Shown here piece by piece: positions 9,686 through 20,999 of a DNA stretch of 64,000 nucleotides. The stretch is taken from assembly GCA_930367215.1 (NCBI GenBank), contig OV884056.1:228213127-228277126 (forward strand), in the 5' to 3' direction. Numbering within the stretch: position 1 is the stretch's first letter; each line of letters opens with the position of its first letter. The position numbers were made by a program, and so were the translations under genes. The notes under the pieces are model-generated. The model was not told the origin of the DNA. It saw nothing but the letters and a program-made list of their open reading frames with translations, and ran no database searches. Origin of the DNA: Pollenia angustigena. Its lineage: Eukaryota > Arthropoda > Insecta > Diptera > Polleniidae.

Positions 9686-11702
9686 TCAATTTTCTGTAAA
9701 ATATTCATCACAATTCGGCAGAGAAGGTATATCTAAAAGACTAACCATTTCTAAAGTATAATTATTTTCTAACTCTATTCGTGACTTCACATGCCGCAGG
9801 GAAGAAATAAGTGGATCGGAAGATGCTGCCAACATGTTGAAGAGGTCCTCATTTTGCCTTACCCTTGATGCTTTGAATGTGTTCTGCAATCTATATTTTT
9901 TATAAAATTTGTTAAGAGACTCCTGTGCTTCTTCAGAAAGCTCTCCAATTGGCAAAGACTGGTACTCAATTATATCTTTGCCATGCGCCAAAATTTTATG
10001 GACGGTCGGGGTCAACTTCTTATGTGGATACATTTCTGCTAAAAGAGATGCAGTTTTCGACGCATATTTTCCATATTTTGTAGAATTGGCATTTTCTTTG
10101 CAGTTTAAAATATCCAAGATCGTTCCCAATCTTTTCACGATTTGATTGTCAATTCCAGTGATTCTAGTTACTGCCTCATCATTTTCAAAAAATCTCCTAG
10201 AAGTGTTTCCATCGTTTGAGTTACCGTATCCGTGCTTGGGACAGTCTACTTTTAGTCCAACTTGTTTAAAAAAAGCATCCTGTATTTGCTTCTTTCTCTT
10301 TCTTTTCCTTATTCTTTATTGATGTATTTTCATCGAAGTTTTCCTCCTCTTGTGGTAGGGTATACGCCAGTTTTAGCAAGAATTCCATACACCTTATCCT
10401 TGCGTGCAATGGTGACATTCCATATTCGTAATTCTCCTCATTTGTAGAATCGTTTAAATTACCAAAGTTCGCATGACATTGTTGAGGTTGTTCCTGTCAG
10501 TTCGTTTACGACTTTTCCGTCAACCATGGTCAGGTGGAACTCGTAATTGCATTCAATATATTTTCCTTCTCCAATTTGCAGCTTTGCATGCTTAATCTTG
10601 CTTATTTGTTCTTCAATGTCCTTCACCGTGGTCCTTATGAGTTCTGCGGATTCCCTTGCAAACTGAAACATTATTGGTCGGCAATAATGCACTGATGACG
10701 GGCGTGGATTTTTCCAGTGTAGGGAAACATCAGATTTTAGCCGCAAAGGAACAACAGATGCCATAAACATATTTCCGTCCGATATTGTAGCGTCATCGGA
10801 AGATATTCTTTGCTTATAAACGCTTTGTCCGGATGATCCATCGCAGCCCCATTTGCTGATCAATGTCAACTTCTCAGGAAGAATTTTCACCTCATTTTCA
10901 GGAAGACTCTCCAACAACCGTTTTGCTGTATGGCCCATGAGATCCTGCAGATTGGCTTTCGCAGAGACTTCCGTAAACTCCGTATGCAGTGGTCGTGAAT
11001 TTATTTTGGCGTGCGTAATATCCTTGTATCCGGGTAAAACGTCAGCGCCGTGTCGCGTTAAAGATGCCCGTAGTTTCTCATATTTCTCTTTGGAAACTTC
11101 TAAGTCCATAAACAAAGCCAAGGCTTCTTTTTAATGTGTGCATTTGTGGGCGTGGGAATGCTTTCCTTAATCCTTTTTAGTCGCAGTGGGCTTGCATCAG
11201 CAACAGATTTGGTTATCTGCGACCTAACTCTTTCACTTTCCTTTGTATATTTAATAGACAGCGCGTCCGATAATTGCTTCGTGGTCAAGTCATTGGTGGC
11301 ACCGGCAAGTTTCCTCTTTCTTGTGAAAATTGAACACTCCTCAATACTTTTTTTTGGCCTTCCTTTTGCTCCTCTGGTTGTTGTGGTGGGTTTATCTACT
11401 GCCAATATATCCAGGATGGTGTCTTCATTAAGCCAGTCCTCGTATTTGGAGTTGAAGTTCTGAATGGTTCGATTAGATTTCACCCATTTTGCCTTAATAT
11501 TTGCATATATCAGATAAAAATTATTTTTTATAATTTCGCTTCTCTCAATATTTCCGTATAAGCTATCAAGTTCTTCTAAAGCAGCTTCCGTGAAAAACTT
11601 TGGCGTGGTTGACTTTCTAAACAGTTCAAATAATTTTAAATTGTTCAACGCCATGTTTTCAGTACTTAAATTGTTTAATGGTTTCAGTAATTGTTGCGCC
11701 AA
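9686..11702 (-). pseudogene. RAG1-core-like (Transib superfamily) transposase, frameshifted
   Basis: A DDE transposase remnant reading right to left over about 650 codons. Three open segments overlap or abut through at least three frameshifts: near 11120 (joining ..NAHIKK to EALALFMDLEVSKEKYEKLR), near 10470 (..GTTST to CHANFGNLNDSTNEENYEYG) and near 10310. Catalytic candidates: D in KWGCDGSSGQ (codon 10840-10842), D in GYGNSNDGNTSRRFF (10211-10213) and E in GELSEEAQESLNKFYKKYR (about 9920-9922). These align in order with the RAG1 core: the FDG motif, the second aspartate before a GN dipeptide, and the glutamate in the NES/ESGNK helix. NPRPSSVHYCRPI corresponds to the KPNSELCCKPL stretch, and VHKILAHGKDIIE to FHKTLAHVPEIIE. 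The N-terminal part contains KGRPKKS and a basic stretch. It lies inside its own terminal repeats at 4736 and 12543. A host-domesticated gene is unlikely given the frameshifts. Confidence 0.88.
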
Positions 11703-12504
11703 CTTTCAGTCGTAGACTAATCCAGGCATTATGCTTATTTTGCAATATATAGGCTTATGCTACCATGCCTAAAAATTTACCTGTTCCCTGCATACATATG
11801 GATTTAGGCACGTGTCCAAATAAGATTTGTGCCTACCTGTAGGGACCATAAGTCAATATTGTTCTTGACCATTTGTACGCCAAAGTATTGTTTAAGTGAG
11901 GTACGTACCTGCTAATTTCAATGAGTAGTTTTTTTCAAACTATTAGATCAAACTACTGTCAGTCAAACATATAAGGGATGGACGCCATACAATTTCTGCA
12001 ACCATGTGTTTTTAACCTTTTTTACCTCTAGAAGCCAAACGGGCACGTACGGGCAGATAAAACCTTTTGAATTATGTAAAGAAATAATCAAAGAACAGGT
12101 TTTGCAAATATGGCAAACATAGAAAAATATAGATTTTTTTTATTTTCCGTCAAAGTTGAAAAATAGTGAAAAGACGGATAGTTTTTAAATAGTGATTTAC
12201 CAGGAGAAACACAATGCAAACAGTTAATTTTTTTTTATCATTATACATTGAATAAATACATCAATCAATACAAACTAAAAATAAGGCGATTCGTTACCTA
12301 TTTTTCGTGATATTACACCTGAAATCGCAACAAATTGACTAAAAATTGTGTGTTTTTTTGAAAACCGAAAGTCGGTCAACTTTGAACGGTTATATCTTCT
12401 AAACTAAAAATGTGATATTATTAAGAGCGGCATATTTGAAATCGTTGAAAAGTTTCCTATAACATGGGTTTATTCAAAACTTCGTCGGCGCTCATGAAAA
12501 TTTT

Positions 12505-12543
12505 GATTTTTGCAACCTCGTTTGCTCTACGGGCGCCACTGTG
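12505..12543 (-). repeat. RSS-like right terminus of the RAG1-like element
   Basis: On the minus strand: CACAGTG, 23 bp, then GCAAAAATC. The first 12 bases and the GTTGCAAAAATCA block are identical to the left end, while the spacer differs and is one base longer. Confidence 0.8.
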
Positions 12544-12760
12544 CGTTGCAGCAAATGAGCGACATTTTTTGGCCTTTCCTCATGGATATTGTTCATGGTT
12601 TTTGTAACACTAATTTTAAAGAATAATTGCATTGTTACCAATACCTAAGTTTAATCGGCAGAAAAGAGAAAATATTTGATTTCAATATCTTAAAATAAAT
12701 CAAAGATAAAAACAGCTTAAACTTTTATGTTTTGCTCTTTAAAAATTGTAATAAGCTATA

Positions 12761-14886
12761 CTGCCCTCCTAAGAAAGAAAGTTCCAAGCGCCAAAATTCC
12801 AAAATTCCTGAGTATCAATGATGTTTTTTTTAAATATGTGATCAAAACATACCGTCAACTTCACCTTACATTGAACAATATATTCGTATATAATTATAGC
12901 TGTAGATTTTCTCTCGCTATTTTCTAGTAACTTTAAATGTTAAATTGGCAAAAAATGGCTTTCCTAGAAAGAGAAAATTATGTATATGAGCAACTTCAAA
13001 AATTTACGACACCTAGACATTTTTTTTTTAATTTTTTTTTGTCTGACATCAATGTTGATTTGCGTGTGTATAAACCGATATTTGAGCATGTGAAATCCGT
13101 TCGCGTTAATCATTTTTATTACACGGCGCAAATTTTACTGCGGTTTAAAGTTAAAAATTAAAAAAAAATATAAAAATTACAGTTTTTGTTAAAATTGAAA
13201 AAGGATAACGCGAGTGGATAATACCCCTTAAGGGCTTTCTTAGCACACTAAAATATTTCTAAAAGCTTGAATACTTTTTAAAATACACTGGAAAAAATAT
13301 AAAAAATTTTTTTTGATCGTGTATGCATATAAAAATTTATTTAAAATTGTTAAACATTTTACAAAATTACGGCTAGTATAAGACATAATTTGCAATATTT
13401 TGGGAAAAAAACTATTTGGCTATCGCTAATGGCTTAAGAGATATAACCATTTAAACTTTACCACTCATGATTTTTTTACCAAATTATATATTTAGATCAG
13501 TAATACTCAAATATTTATTCCTAGAAGCACTCAGCAAAAGCTACTATGATCATAATTTGTTTCGCTTCTCAGTTTTTTTTTAACGAATTTTAGAAATTTT
13601 AAAATGTATATTCTGAAACCAAATCAAATATTTCATACAAGGATGCTTTTTGAGGTTAGAAACATTTTGTTTCTCCATAAAATTTTAAATCCTTAAAATT
13701 TTTTGGTGCGTTTTCAATTTTAGTATCAAGCTCAGTAAAGTCTTCTATTCGATGTACGTTTGAGCGGAATTGATACAGCGCTTCAGTTGTCACAAAGCGA
13801 AATGTGTTTGGGAAAAACTGCCGCTGCACGCGCCAGGGTTGAAAAAAATAATTTTTTTTTGCACTTTATCAGTTTAGTCCGTCGCGAAGAATCTATTTAG
13901 ATACCTTAACATGTGCCAATGACATGTTTTGATATAAAAAAAAGCTTAAAAATAAATTGTTTTTTTGCAAAAATTTTCAAAAGTTCATATAATTTTTGCG
14001 TTTAAAAATTTTAAAGTGCGTTTTCGCCTCGGAGGTGCCCTTTACGAAGTTACTCACATCACGCAATACCCTAGCCAACTTAAAAGGCAATTCAGATTGT
14101 CAGACGCAAAAAAGATACATTTTTAAAAAATTTACCTAATTTCTTTTAAGTTTGTGATGTCCGTGATACGTTATTGGTGCGCTGACACCAACTTGATACA
14201 CCTCAAACTTTATAAAATTACGCAGTTTTTTTAATTCTGCGCTTAAAACTCATTTTTATTAAACGGCGCAAAAACTCTATGCAAAATCTTCAAAAATTTC
14301 TAAATTCGGAAAATTTTGGTTTCACTTTAAAACACCATAAAACACACTTTTCACGCAGCAGCGATATCAAAAATTTTTTTTTTTAGTGGATATATCCTCC
14401 AAGTCTAGTGACTAAATTTTGTATGGGTTTGGATCTAAAAGCTTAAAACTATTACAAAGAAAACGGAATGAATGAAAAAACTCTTGGAAGTTTCAAGTCG
14501 TTTTTTTAATTTTTCGAATTTTAGATGACCACCAATTCTTAAGGTGAGGACTTTTCAACGTAAAACTTTGCACGTCATATCCTTCAAGTATAGTCATCCA
14601 AACCCTGTACAGCCATAGTATGTCGGTTTCAGCAGGTGCTCAAAAAATTTTAAGTAGCCCATATACAAAGTCTCCTAATTTTGAACTTATTTTTTTTTTC
14701 TAGACAAAAAAAATTATTGTACATTTTCTCTACTTTATCATCAAAATTTCCAATATAATTTTAAATAATTTTTCAAGTTTTTCAAAATATTCAATTTTAA
14801 GACGCGAAAGTTAAAAAACTTAACAGCTAAATATCCCAAAGCAACTAAAACGGCGATGTGTCTGTCTTTCTTTCTTAGGAGGGCAG
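12761..14886. mobile_element. 2.1-kb TIR element, CTGCCCTCCTAAG ends, TA TSD
   Basis: CTGCCCTCCTAAGAAAGAAA begins the left end and is exactly inverted at the right end (21 bp perfect). TA flanks both sides (12759-12760, 14887-14888). TA duplication suggests the Tc1/mariner superfamily or a relative. The frame at 12937-13161 has 74 codons without a recognised domain, so the transposase type is unknown. The interior is AT-rich with many poly-A/T runs. Confidence 0.75.
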
Positions 14887-14888
14887 TA

Positions 14889-16091
14889 AAAATACCTCTG
14901 CATAGTAAAGTTTGAGTGGTTTTTTCTATGCACCATATTTTAAAAAAAGTTTTAATGATTTTTATTTTTGGATGACTTTTTCATGGAAATGCCAATATAT
15001 AGAATATCTAATTTCTAAGATTTTTCGTGATGTCGTCACCAAAAAAGTTACGCATTTTGTAAAAATGGGTCACAACACTATTAAGTCAGTTCAAAATATT
15101 TAAACAAATGTATCTACAGCATGTAATAAATTTATTTATAATAATAATTTCAAAACTTTTAATACACGCATTAAATGTAAAAAACAATAAACAGAACAAC
15201 CAACTGTATGAAACTTTTATATTGGGAAAAAGTGACGAATACCACATGCGTCTTTTTTTAGTACAGGATCGGGGTTGATATAAATTCCCCAACTTTGGCC
15301 AGCGGTTTTTAGATTAAAAAATGCTCGGCTGTGCACTTGCCGAAATCAAGTTAAGCTGTAATTCTTTGTGGGTATAGAAATAGTTGCAATTATAAGGATT
15401 TTTTTTTTATAAATTAGATAAGGGTAATATTTGTTTTGGGTTTATAATAAAAAAATTCGGTATTTTGAACGTTTATTGTAACAATGTATGCAACATAAAT
15501 GTTTGAACTTTTCTAATTTTTCTGGAAAAATATGAGTATGAATTTCGCCTCAAATTACCTGCCCAAAACTAATTTCGGATATTCTGTTATAAACTAAAGT
15601 GTATTTCTGTCTGAGAGTTCTGCATTGATCGAATCAGGCAAAACTTCCCAACTCCTACTTTCTAAATTATTTTTAACTGGTCGGATCAGAGTGTTTAGCT
15701 TTTACTTAAATAACGTGTTATTAAATTTTGAGTTTTTTATTATCATCGCAAAAGCATATCGTTCCCTAAAACGCAAAAGGCCCAAACTAACACAAAATTA
15801 AAAATCTACTTTTTCATTGCATCAACAAAAATATCTGCAAAAAATTTTTAATGATTTCGACAAAAATTTGCGAAAAACAAAAAGCCCCATTTACAAAAGA
15901 TTATATGGTAAACGCTAAAATGCATAACTAACAGTTTGCATAATATGCAACATTGACTATTTTCAAAACAACTGCTAGGTTTTACAAGAAAAATAAATTA
16001 TGAACACTTTAAGGTAATTTATCAATTTATTTAGGTTTCGTATAAATGTGCTAAATTCCCAAAAACAACAACAATAAACCGTTAGCTTATC
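14889..16091. other. No gene seen
   Basis: AT-rich sequence. The short frames at 14912 and 15086 have no domain or codon signature. No terminal repeats were found. Confidence 0.3.
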
Positions 16092-16385
16092 TTTTCTTAC
16101 AGTCCTGACTACAATTGGTTGATTTTTTATCAACTCTAAACTCTCGATAGTCTTAAGCAATAATAGCAATATCGATATTATTATTATTTTAAATACAGCT
16201 ATGAAGACATGTTACAGTCAGCGTTACCGTTGTGATACTAAAGTATCAATTTGACCCTTTTTCGACGTTGTTGACACCTTTTATGACCCTTTTTTTCAAT
16301 TATACTTTTGTATCATTATCACCTATTTTGTGACACTTTTTGACCCTTTTTTGGAAATAGCTCTCACATTTTGTTTTTTGTCAAC
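16092..16385. repeat. Tandem duplicate of a hAT-in-hAT junction
   Basis: A first copy of 'ctgactacaattggttgatt..', the interior of the outer hAT element, 'gttacagt', and the left end of the inner hAT element (CAGCGTTACCGTTG at 16219). The second copy follows at 16386-16720. The first copy lacks the outer element's TAGTGCTGGG terminus, so duplication was accompanied by a deletion. Confidence 0.7.
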
Positions 16386-16556
16386 ACTGACTACAATTGG
16401 TTGATTTTTTATCAACTCTAAACGTAGTTGTAAGTAGTGCTGGGAAACTATCGATACTCTCGATAGTCTTAAGCTATCGAAAATATCGATAGGAAAAATA
16501 GCAATATCGATATTATTATTATTATTTTAAATACAGCTATGAAAACATGTTACACT

Positions 16557-17474
16557 CAGCGTTATCGTTGTGATACTAAAGTATCAATTTGACCCTTTTT
16601 CGACGGTGCACCGCGGTGTTGACACGTTTTATGACCCTTTTTTCAATTATACTTTTGTATCATTATAACCTATTTTGTGACACTTTTTGACCCTTTTTTG
16701 GAAATAGCTCTCACATTTTCGAGCAAATGTTTTCGAAATAAGCATTGCTTGATATGGAACAGACTCAAAGTATAAACTTACAATTCCATGCTTTCTTCTC
16801 CTTGTTTTTTGATGGTAAAGTACAATTTCCCTAAAAGCAAACATAACTCATATAAATATTTGTTATTTTTACGGTGGTTTCTTTTTAAAACAAAAATTTG
16901 ACATTTTATTAAAAAAAATGCAATTTGGTGTTTTGCTCTCTTTAACAGTAGCATGTTTTGTACAAAAAAATTCGCCCTTAATAATGGCAAAAGGTATTGA
17001 ACTTTTCGCGGTATGATAGCAAAGTCTTATATTTATTAAAAATCGTAAAAGCTTTAAAAATCTGACACTTACAGGAAAAAATAGCTTTAATCGAGAAAAT
17101 GGTTACAATTCGCGAACGATAGCAAAATTTAAAACAAACACTAAAATTCATTTGACATCGCTAAATCGGAAAATTACATAAAAAGTATGAAAAAAATTAG
17201 CTATAATGATAAAGAATAAACTTTTTGTCAGTTGTTTAAAACAGGGCAGAGCATTCCATAAAAAAATCAAGTTTTTTGAGCTCTTCCTACCTGAATTATT
17301 ATTTTTGTTTTGTTTGCTTATAAAAAAACTTGGTCTTATTATGTTCATTAAAATGGGAAATAATGCTTATAAAAAACTTCACCCTTTTTTTTATTGAACT
17401 ACCCTTTTTTGACCCGTTTTTCTGGAATTTCCCCTTTTTAGGACCCTTTTCGAAAATTTGCAACGGTAACCCTG
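16557..17474. mobile_element. Inner hAT-type element, CAGSGTTACCGTTG ends
   Basis: Left end CAGCGTTATCGTTG, inverted right end CAACGGTAACCCTG. The flanks GTTACACT and GTTACAGT (17475-17482) match at 7 of 8; the duplicated copy of the left end at 16219 is flanked by GTTACAGT, matching the right side exactly. No hAT domain was seen inside. 'gaccctttttt' recurs in both ends. A piece of its interior ('aaaatgcaatttggtgtt') recurs at 38090. Confidence 0.8.
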
Positions 17475-17775
17475 GTTACAGTAGCTATAGATACACAGTT
17501 TTTTGCCGCAAGTTTTTACTTGCTAATATTAATTCGCGCAGAATTATAGCAATGAATACAAACAACAAGAATGGCAGGGGGTATGGATTGCTTAGCAGTG
17601 CTTTTTTTATTACTAACTAAAGGCCTTTATGCCGAAATTTTTATCTGTTTACATAGGGACTGAAATGTCAGATAGTTTTATGATGTTGTAAAAAAAAAAT
17701 CAAAAAAAAAACGCAATTGCAATTGCGAGCATAGGATAAAACAATGAACGACCATGAGAGGAAAAGTCCGCTAGA

Positions 17776-17961
17776 TTGATTACCTTTTGGGTTGAGAATC
17801 AAATCCAATTTAGAACAAAATCTAAAGTAGCAAAAAAGTATCTTATAGATCCTGTTACTTTGGTCCTTTCAGAAAGGTGCTTATCAGCATCAAAATTTTT
17901 CAAAACTGTCATCCAAAATAACGTGCGTACACAGATACGTCTCATACGTGCAATAAAGTGA
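17776..17961 (+). pseudogene. hAT transposase C-terminal dimerisation fragment
   Basis: Encodes KSKVAKKYLIDPVTLVLSER then CLSASKF and a terminal helix. The pattern 'A..YL..P.T...SER.FS' is the hAT C-terminal dimerisation motif. It lies near the right end of the TAGTGCTGGG element, as expected for a plus-strand hAT gene. The N-terminal and catalytic parts are absent. Confidence 0.75.
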
Positions 17962-18098
17962 TAAAAACAATGAACTTTAGCCTGATAAAAAACAAGTTAA
18001 AGTTTTCCTACTTGAGTACAAACATTCAGTCGATAGTAATATCGATATATCGATAGTGAAATCTGAACTATCGATAGTATCCCAGCACTAGTTGTAAG

Positions 18099-20286
18099 TG
18101 GGTAAAGAAAAAACAAAAATAAAAACAAATAGCTTTATTTTATTTTGCCAGTACAGTTTTATTTACACTGCCACATGCATATTAGTTATCAAAGCTTTTC
18201 TTGGGATTCAAAACATTTATTAACAAGGTTTCGTTTAAAAGTGCTTAATTCCCATTTGATACTATTGATAAACTGAAATTTATTGTTGATGGGAAAAGCT
18301 ATTCCTTTTATTATTTAAAATGTTTTTTGCTTCTCCTGTAAAATGTGAGATAAGGCCTTTTGCGTTTTAGGTTAATTTGAAGGTGTGATTATAATTATAG
18401 TGCAAGCCCCTTGGAACACGCAAATCTAAAATGGTTCAATTGTCTTTGCCAGAATCTTTGTAAAGAAAATCAACATGTAAAATGCCATGAAAAATGATTT
18501 GCAATTGTTGTTGCTGCAAGTTTAAAAAACTATGCTTTAAAACTGCATTAGTGTCCGAAATTTGAAATCATAGTCTTGCAATTTTTGTATTTCTATCTTG
18601 CTTTTCTCTTCTTCTTTTAAATTTTATATATAAATACAAATACACCTACAGCCAACATCAAGTTAAAAAGTGTTAGAATAACAAAACAAAACAGAATTTC
18701 ATAAGTTCTAGAATTGCTGCAAAAAAAGTTGCAAGTCTGGACGATGACTAAGTGAGATGGCAAGCGAAGCTTTTATATTTCTGCCTTACAAATCTGCACC
18801 GTTTGGAGCTCAATTTTTTTTTTTGGGTAATGTAACAAGTTCAAAAAATCATTAATTAAGTTAACTTTAAATTCTTTGAAAATTAATTTAACAGATGTGT
18901 GTCTCACTCACAGAAGTGTACTTCTTTTAAAATATTAAATATAATAAATATTTTAAAATTTCCTTGGACAATGGATGCTTTGGTAAAACACGTTTTTTAA
19001 CAATCTTTCCTATTTCTTCAGCTCATTATTGGTTTGACCTACCGACCATTTAAAAAAAAACTGACTTATGCATGGGGTATATATATTTTAAATACCCCCT
19101 TTCTGAATCCAAATCTGGTTTCACCAAATTTTTTATGGTTTCTGATATAATAAGCATTAATTTAGCTCTATATCAACTATTTTGAAGTTTATTAAGCATT
19201 GTGTTGCTCTACACGCCACTGTTCGGCGAATGCAAAAAATTTCTCATAAAAAAACGTACAAAATAAAGTTTACTCTTGCTTTGCTTCATTGCCGCAGGAA
19301 AAAAGGAGTTACAGCAAAAGCGAATGTCAACAAATCAATACTCATCAGTAAAAGTATACGTATGCAACCCAAAAAGCTACTTTTTCAAAATAAATTTACA
19401 AAAGTGTTGCATGGGGAACAAAACAATTATTTTCAATTTCAATAAAATGCTATTAACTTCTATGTTCGTTAATGAACGTTCAAAAACATTTTGATTTTCT
19501 TCATAACATATCCCAGAAGCAGTAGTGAAAATACCAAAAAAAAAATTAAATGGGGAAAATTAAAAAAAAAATTTCATGTATACCTTCATTGAAGTTTTTC
19601 ATACTACGACTTTTTGGCATACGCGCCAAACCAGTAATGAGCTGACGATTTGTTAAAATCTAACTTGTTCGTCTGTAAATAAAATATCATTATTTTATTA
19701 TACTTTTGTATCACAGTGTAATTTAATGTATAATAAAATAATTTGTTTTATTTTTGTATTTTATTAAATGTGCGGACTAAAAAACGAATCAATTAAAAAT
19801 AAAAAAAAAAAAATAAATAATTTAACAAAAAATAAACAATAAAAACGTTTAAAAAAATATGGTAATAAAATTGTTCCGAGAAAAAACAAAATCAGTGTGT
19901 GTTTATAACGTAGAAAAAATAAAAACAAAAAAACAATTAAAAGTTTCGAATGGAATAATTTTAAATAGAATGATTTTTATTTGTAATTTTAATTTCTGTA
20001 TTAATCAAATTTTACCGTAAAAGTTGCTATAAATTGTAAAATGAGTATTATAGTTTTATTATACACAATGTTCATAAACCACTAAACATCTTCTGTCCGA
20101 CTTTTGCATGTGTCCTAAACTCACATTTCAGTAACAACTATTACTGCAACAACATCTTAAACTTATTACCAGTCAAAGCTAATCGCTAGTACGTTTTTGT
20201 AATTTACTCAGTTATTTGCATATGTACGAAGATTAGTTGGCTGGAGTTGTAAAAATCATTTGTGAGTAAAATTCAAGACTAACAAC
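18099..20286. other. No gene seen; one repeat fragment
   Basis: AT-rich. At 18210-18320 'gtgcttaattccca..aactgaaatttattgttga' matches the repeats at 32756 and 59042. The frame at 19182-19445 (87 codons) has no recognised domain. Nothing else supportable. Confidence 0.35.
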
Positions 20287-20993
20287 CGAAGAAAAAATTG
20301 GTTTCCAAACGTAGCAGATTTGGAAAGGAGAATTAAAAAAGTTTCGCTAGTCATCTCGCTTACAGAAAGCATAAAGTTTATATGTCGAGTTCCCACTTTG
20401 AAGCATTAAATTTTTGACAAAAAATCGTTTTATTCAACGCATGTAAGAAGTGGTAAGTATAACCATCAGCAAAATTTTTTGTTGCTTAAGCTATTATATA
20501 ATATTATTCCTTACAAACCTGCTTCATAGTAAGGGAACGCTGTGGTCCTTTGAATATTATTTTGTATACCCTTCACTACAGGTGGAAAGGGTGTTTATAT
20601 GTTTGTCAAATGCAGTATATATACTCTGGGTCCTTATGAGTAGCAAAGTTGATCTTACGCAGTCCGTCTTTGCGTCTGGCTGTGTGTATGTTGAAATGGG
20701 TTTTCCGAAGACCCCAGAAATGATGGGGACTAGGTTGTCATATTTTTTTGTCACATAAACTCCGTTTAAATTTGCTTTTGAAAGTCAGCCAGATCGAGAG
20801 AGATATAAGCATATCTCTTATATCATAATATCCATGGACATTACGGCACACCAGAAAAAGGTGAGCAGACCTATAAAATTTGCTAAGAATTCGTTCACTT
20901 ACCTAACTGCCTTTCTGAAGGTCTTATTGCGTAGCGCTTAATTTTTTAAATGTACGATTAGTGTTTTGCAAAATAAGAAAATTTTATGTTGGG
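20287..20993. mobile_element. Degenerate copy of the CCCAATAAAAAA MITE, interrupted
   Basis: Matches 47565-47990 in 'aaaaaattg..tttccaa', 'cgagttcccactttgaagca', 'ccttacaaacctgcttc..agtaagggaa' and 'gtcttattgcgtagcgc'. A repeat of about 300 bp (20556-20880) is inserted. The termini are mutated, so the ends are approximate. Confidence 0.65.
20556..20880. repeat. Mini-me-like repeat fragment
   Basis: Contains 'tatacccttcactacaggtg', 'agtatatatactctgggtcc' and a 'gtccgtctttgcgtctg' block. This 'tatatattctggg..ccgtctgtc' layout is typical of abundant fly repeats (drosophilid mini-me-like). The same layout occurs at 27120-27300. Confidence 0.55.
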
Positions 20994-20999
20994 AAGTTT

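Larger units (their letters stand above)
4736..12543 (-). mobile_element. Transib/RAG1-like DNA transposon (7.8 kb, decayed)
   Basis: Both ends carry CACAGTGGCGCC as inverted repeats (4736-4747 and 12532-12543), and each is immediately flanked by CGTTG (4731-4735, 12544-12548), a perfect 5-bp target duplication as made by Transib transposases. A second conserved block, GTTGCAAAAATCA, follows inside both ends. The minus strand holds the transposase remnant at 9686-11702. About half of the length is later insertions: a Harbinger-like MITE (5427), a hAT element (6515-8192), a GTATAGTCGG repeat (8286) and a CAAGGCG MITE (9234). Without these the element would be roughly 5 kb. With frameshifts in the transposase it is presumably immobile. 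No second, RAG2-like gene was recognised. Confidence 0.9.
16435..18090 (+). mobile_element. hAT element, TAGTGCTGGG ends, perfect 8-bp TSD
   Basis: Left end TAGTGCTGGGAAACTATCGA and inverted right end ..TCGATAGTATCCCAGCACTA, flanked by GTTGTAAG (16427-16434, 18091-18098). Subterminal 'tatcgata' repeats lie at both ends. It carries the C-terminal hAT dimerisation segment at 17776 and is interrupted by a second hAT element at 16557-17474. Internally deleted and non-autonomous. Confidence 0.85.

Noticed and set aside
9909..10145. Plus-strand open frame opposite the RAG1-like gene
   Set aside because: Antisense shadow of the transposase; the same holds for the plus-strand frames at 10853 and 11134. 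Domain evidence lies on the minus strand.
12937..13161. Real gene from the 74-codon frame
   Set aside because: No recognised domain, AT-driven composition with a poly-F run from poly-T, and it lies within a TIR element; kept only as a note on that element.
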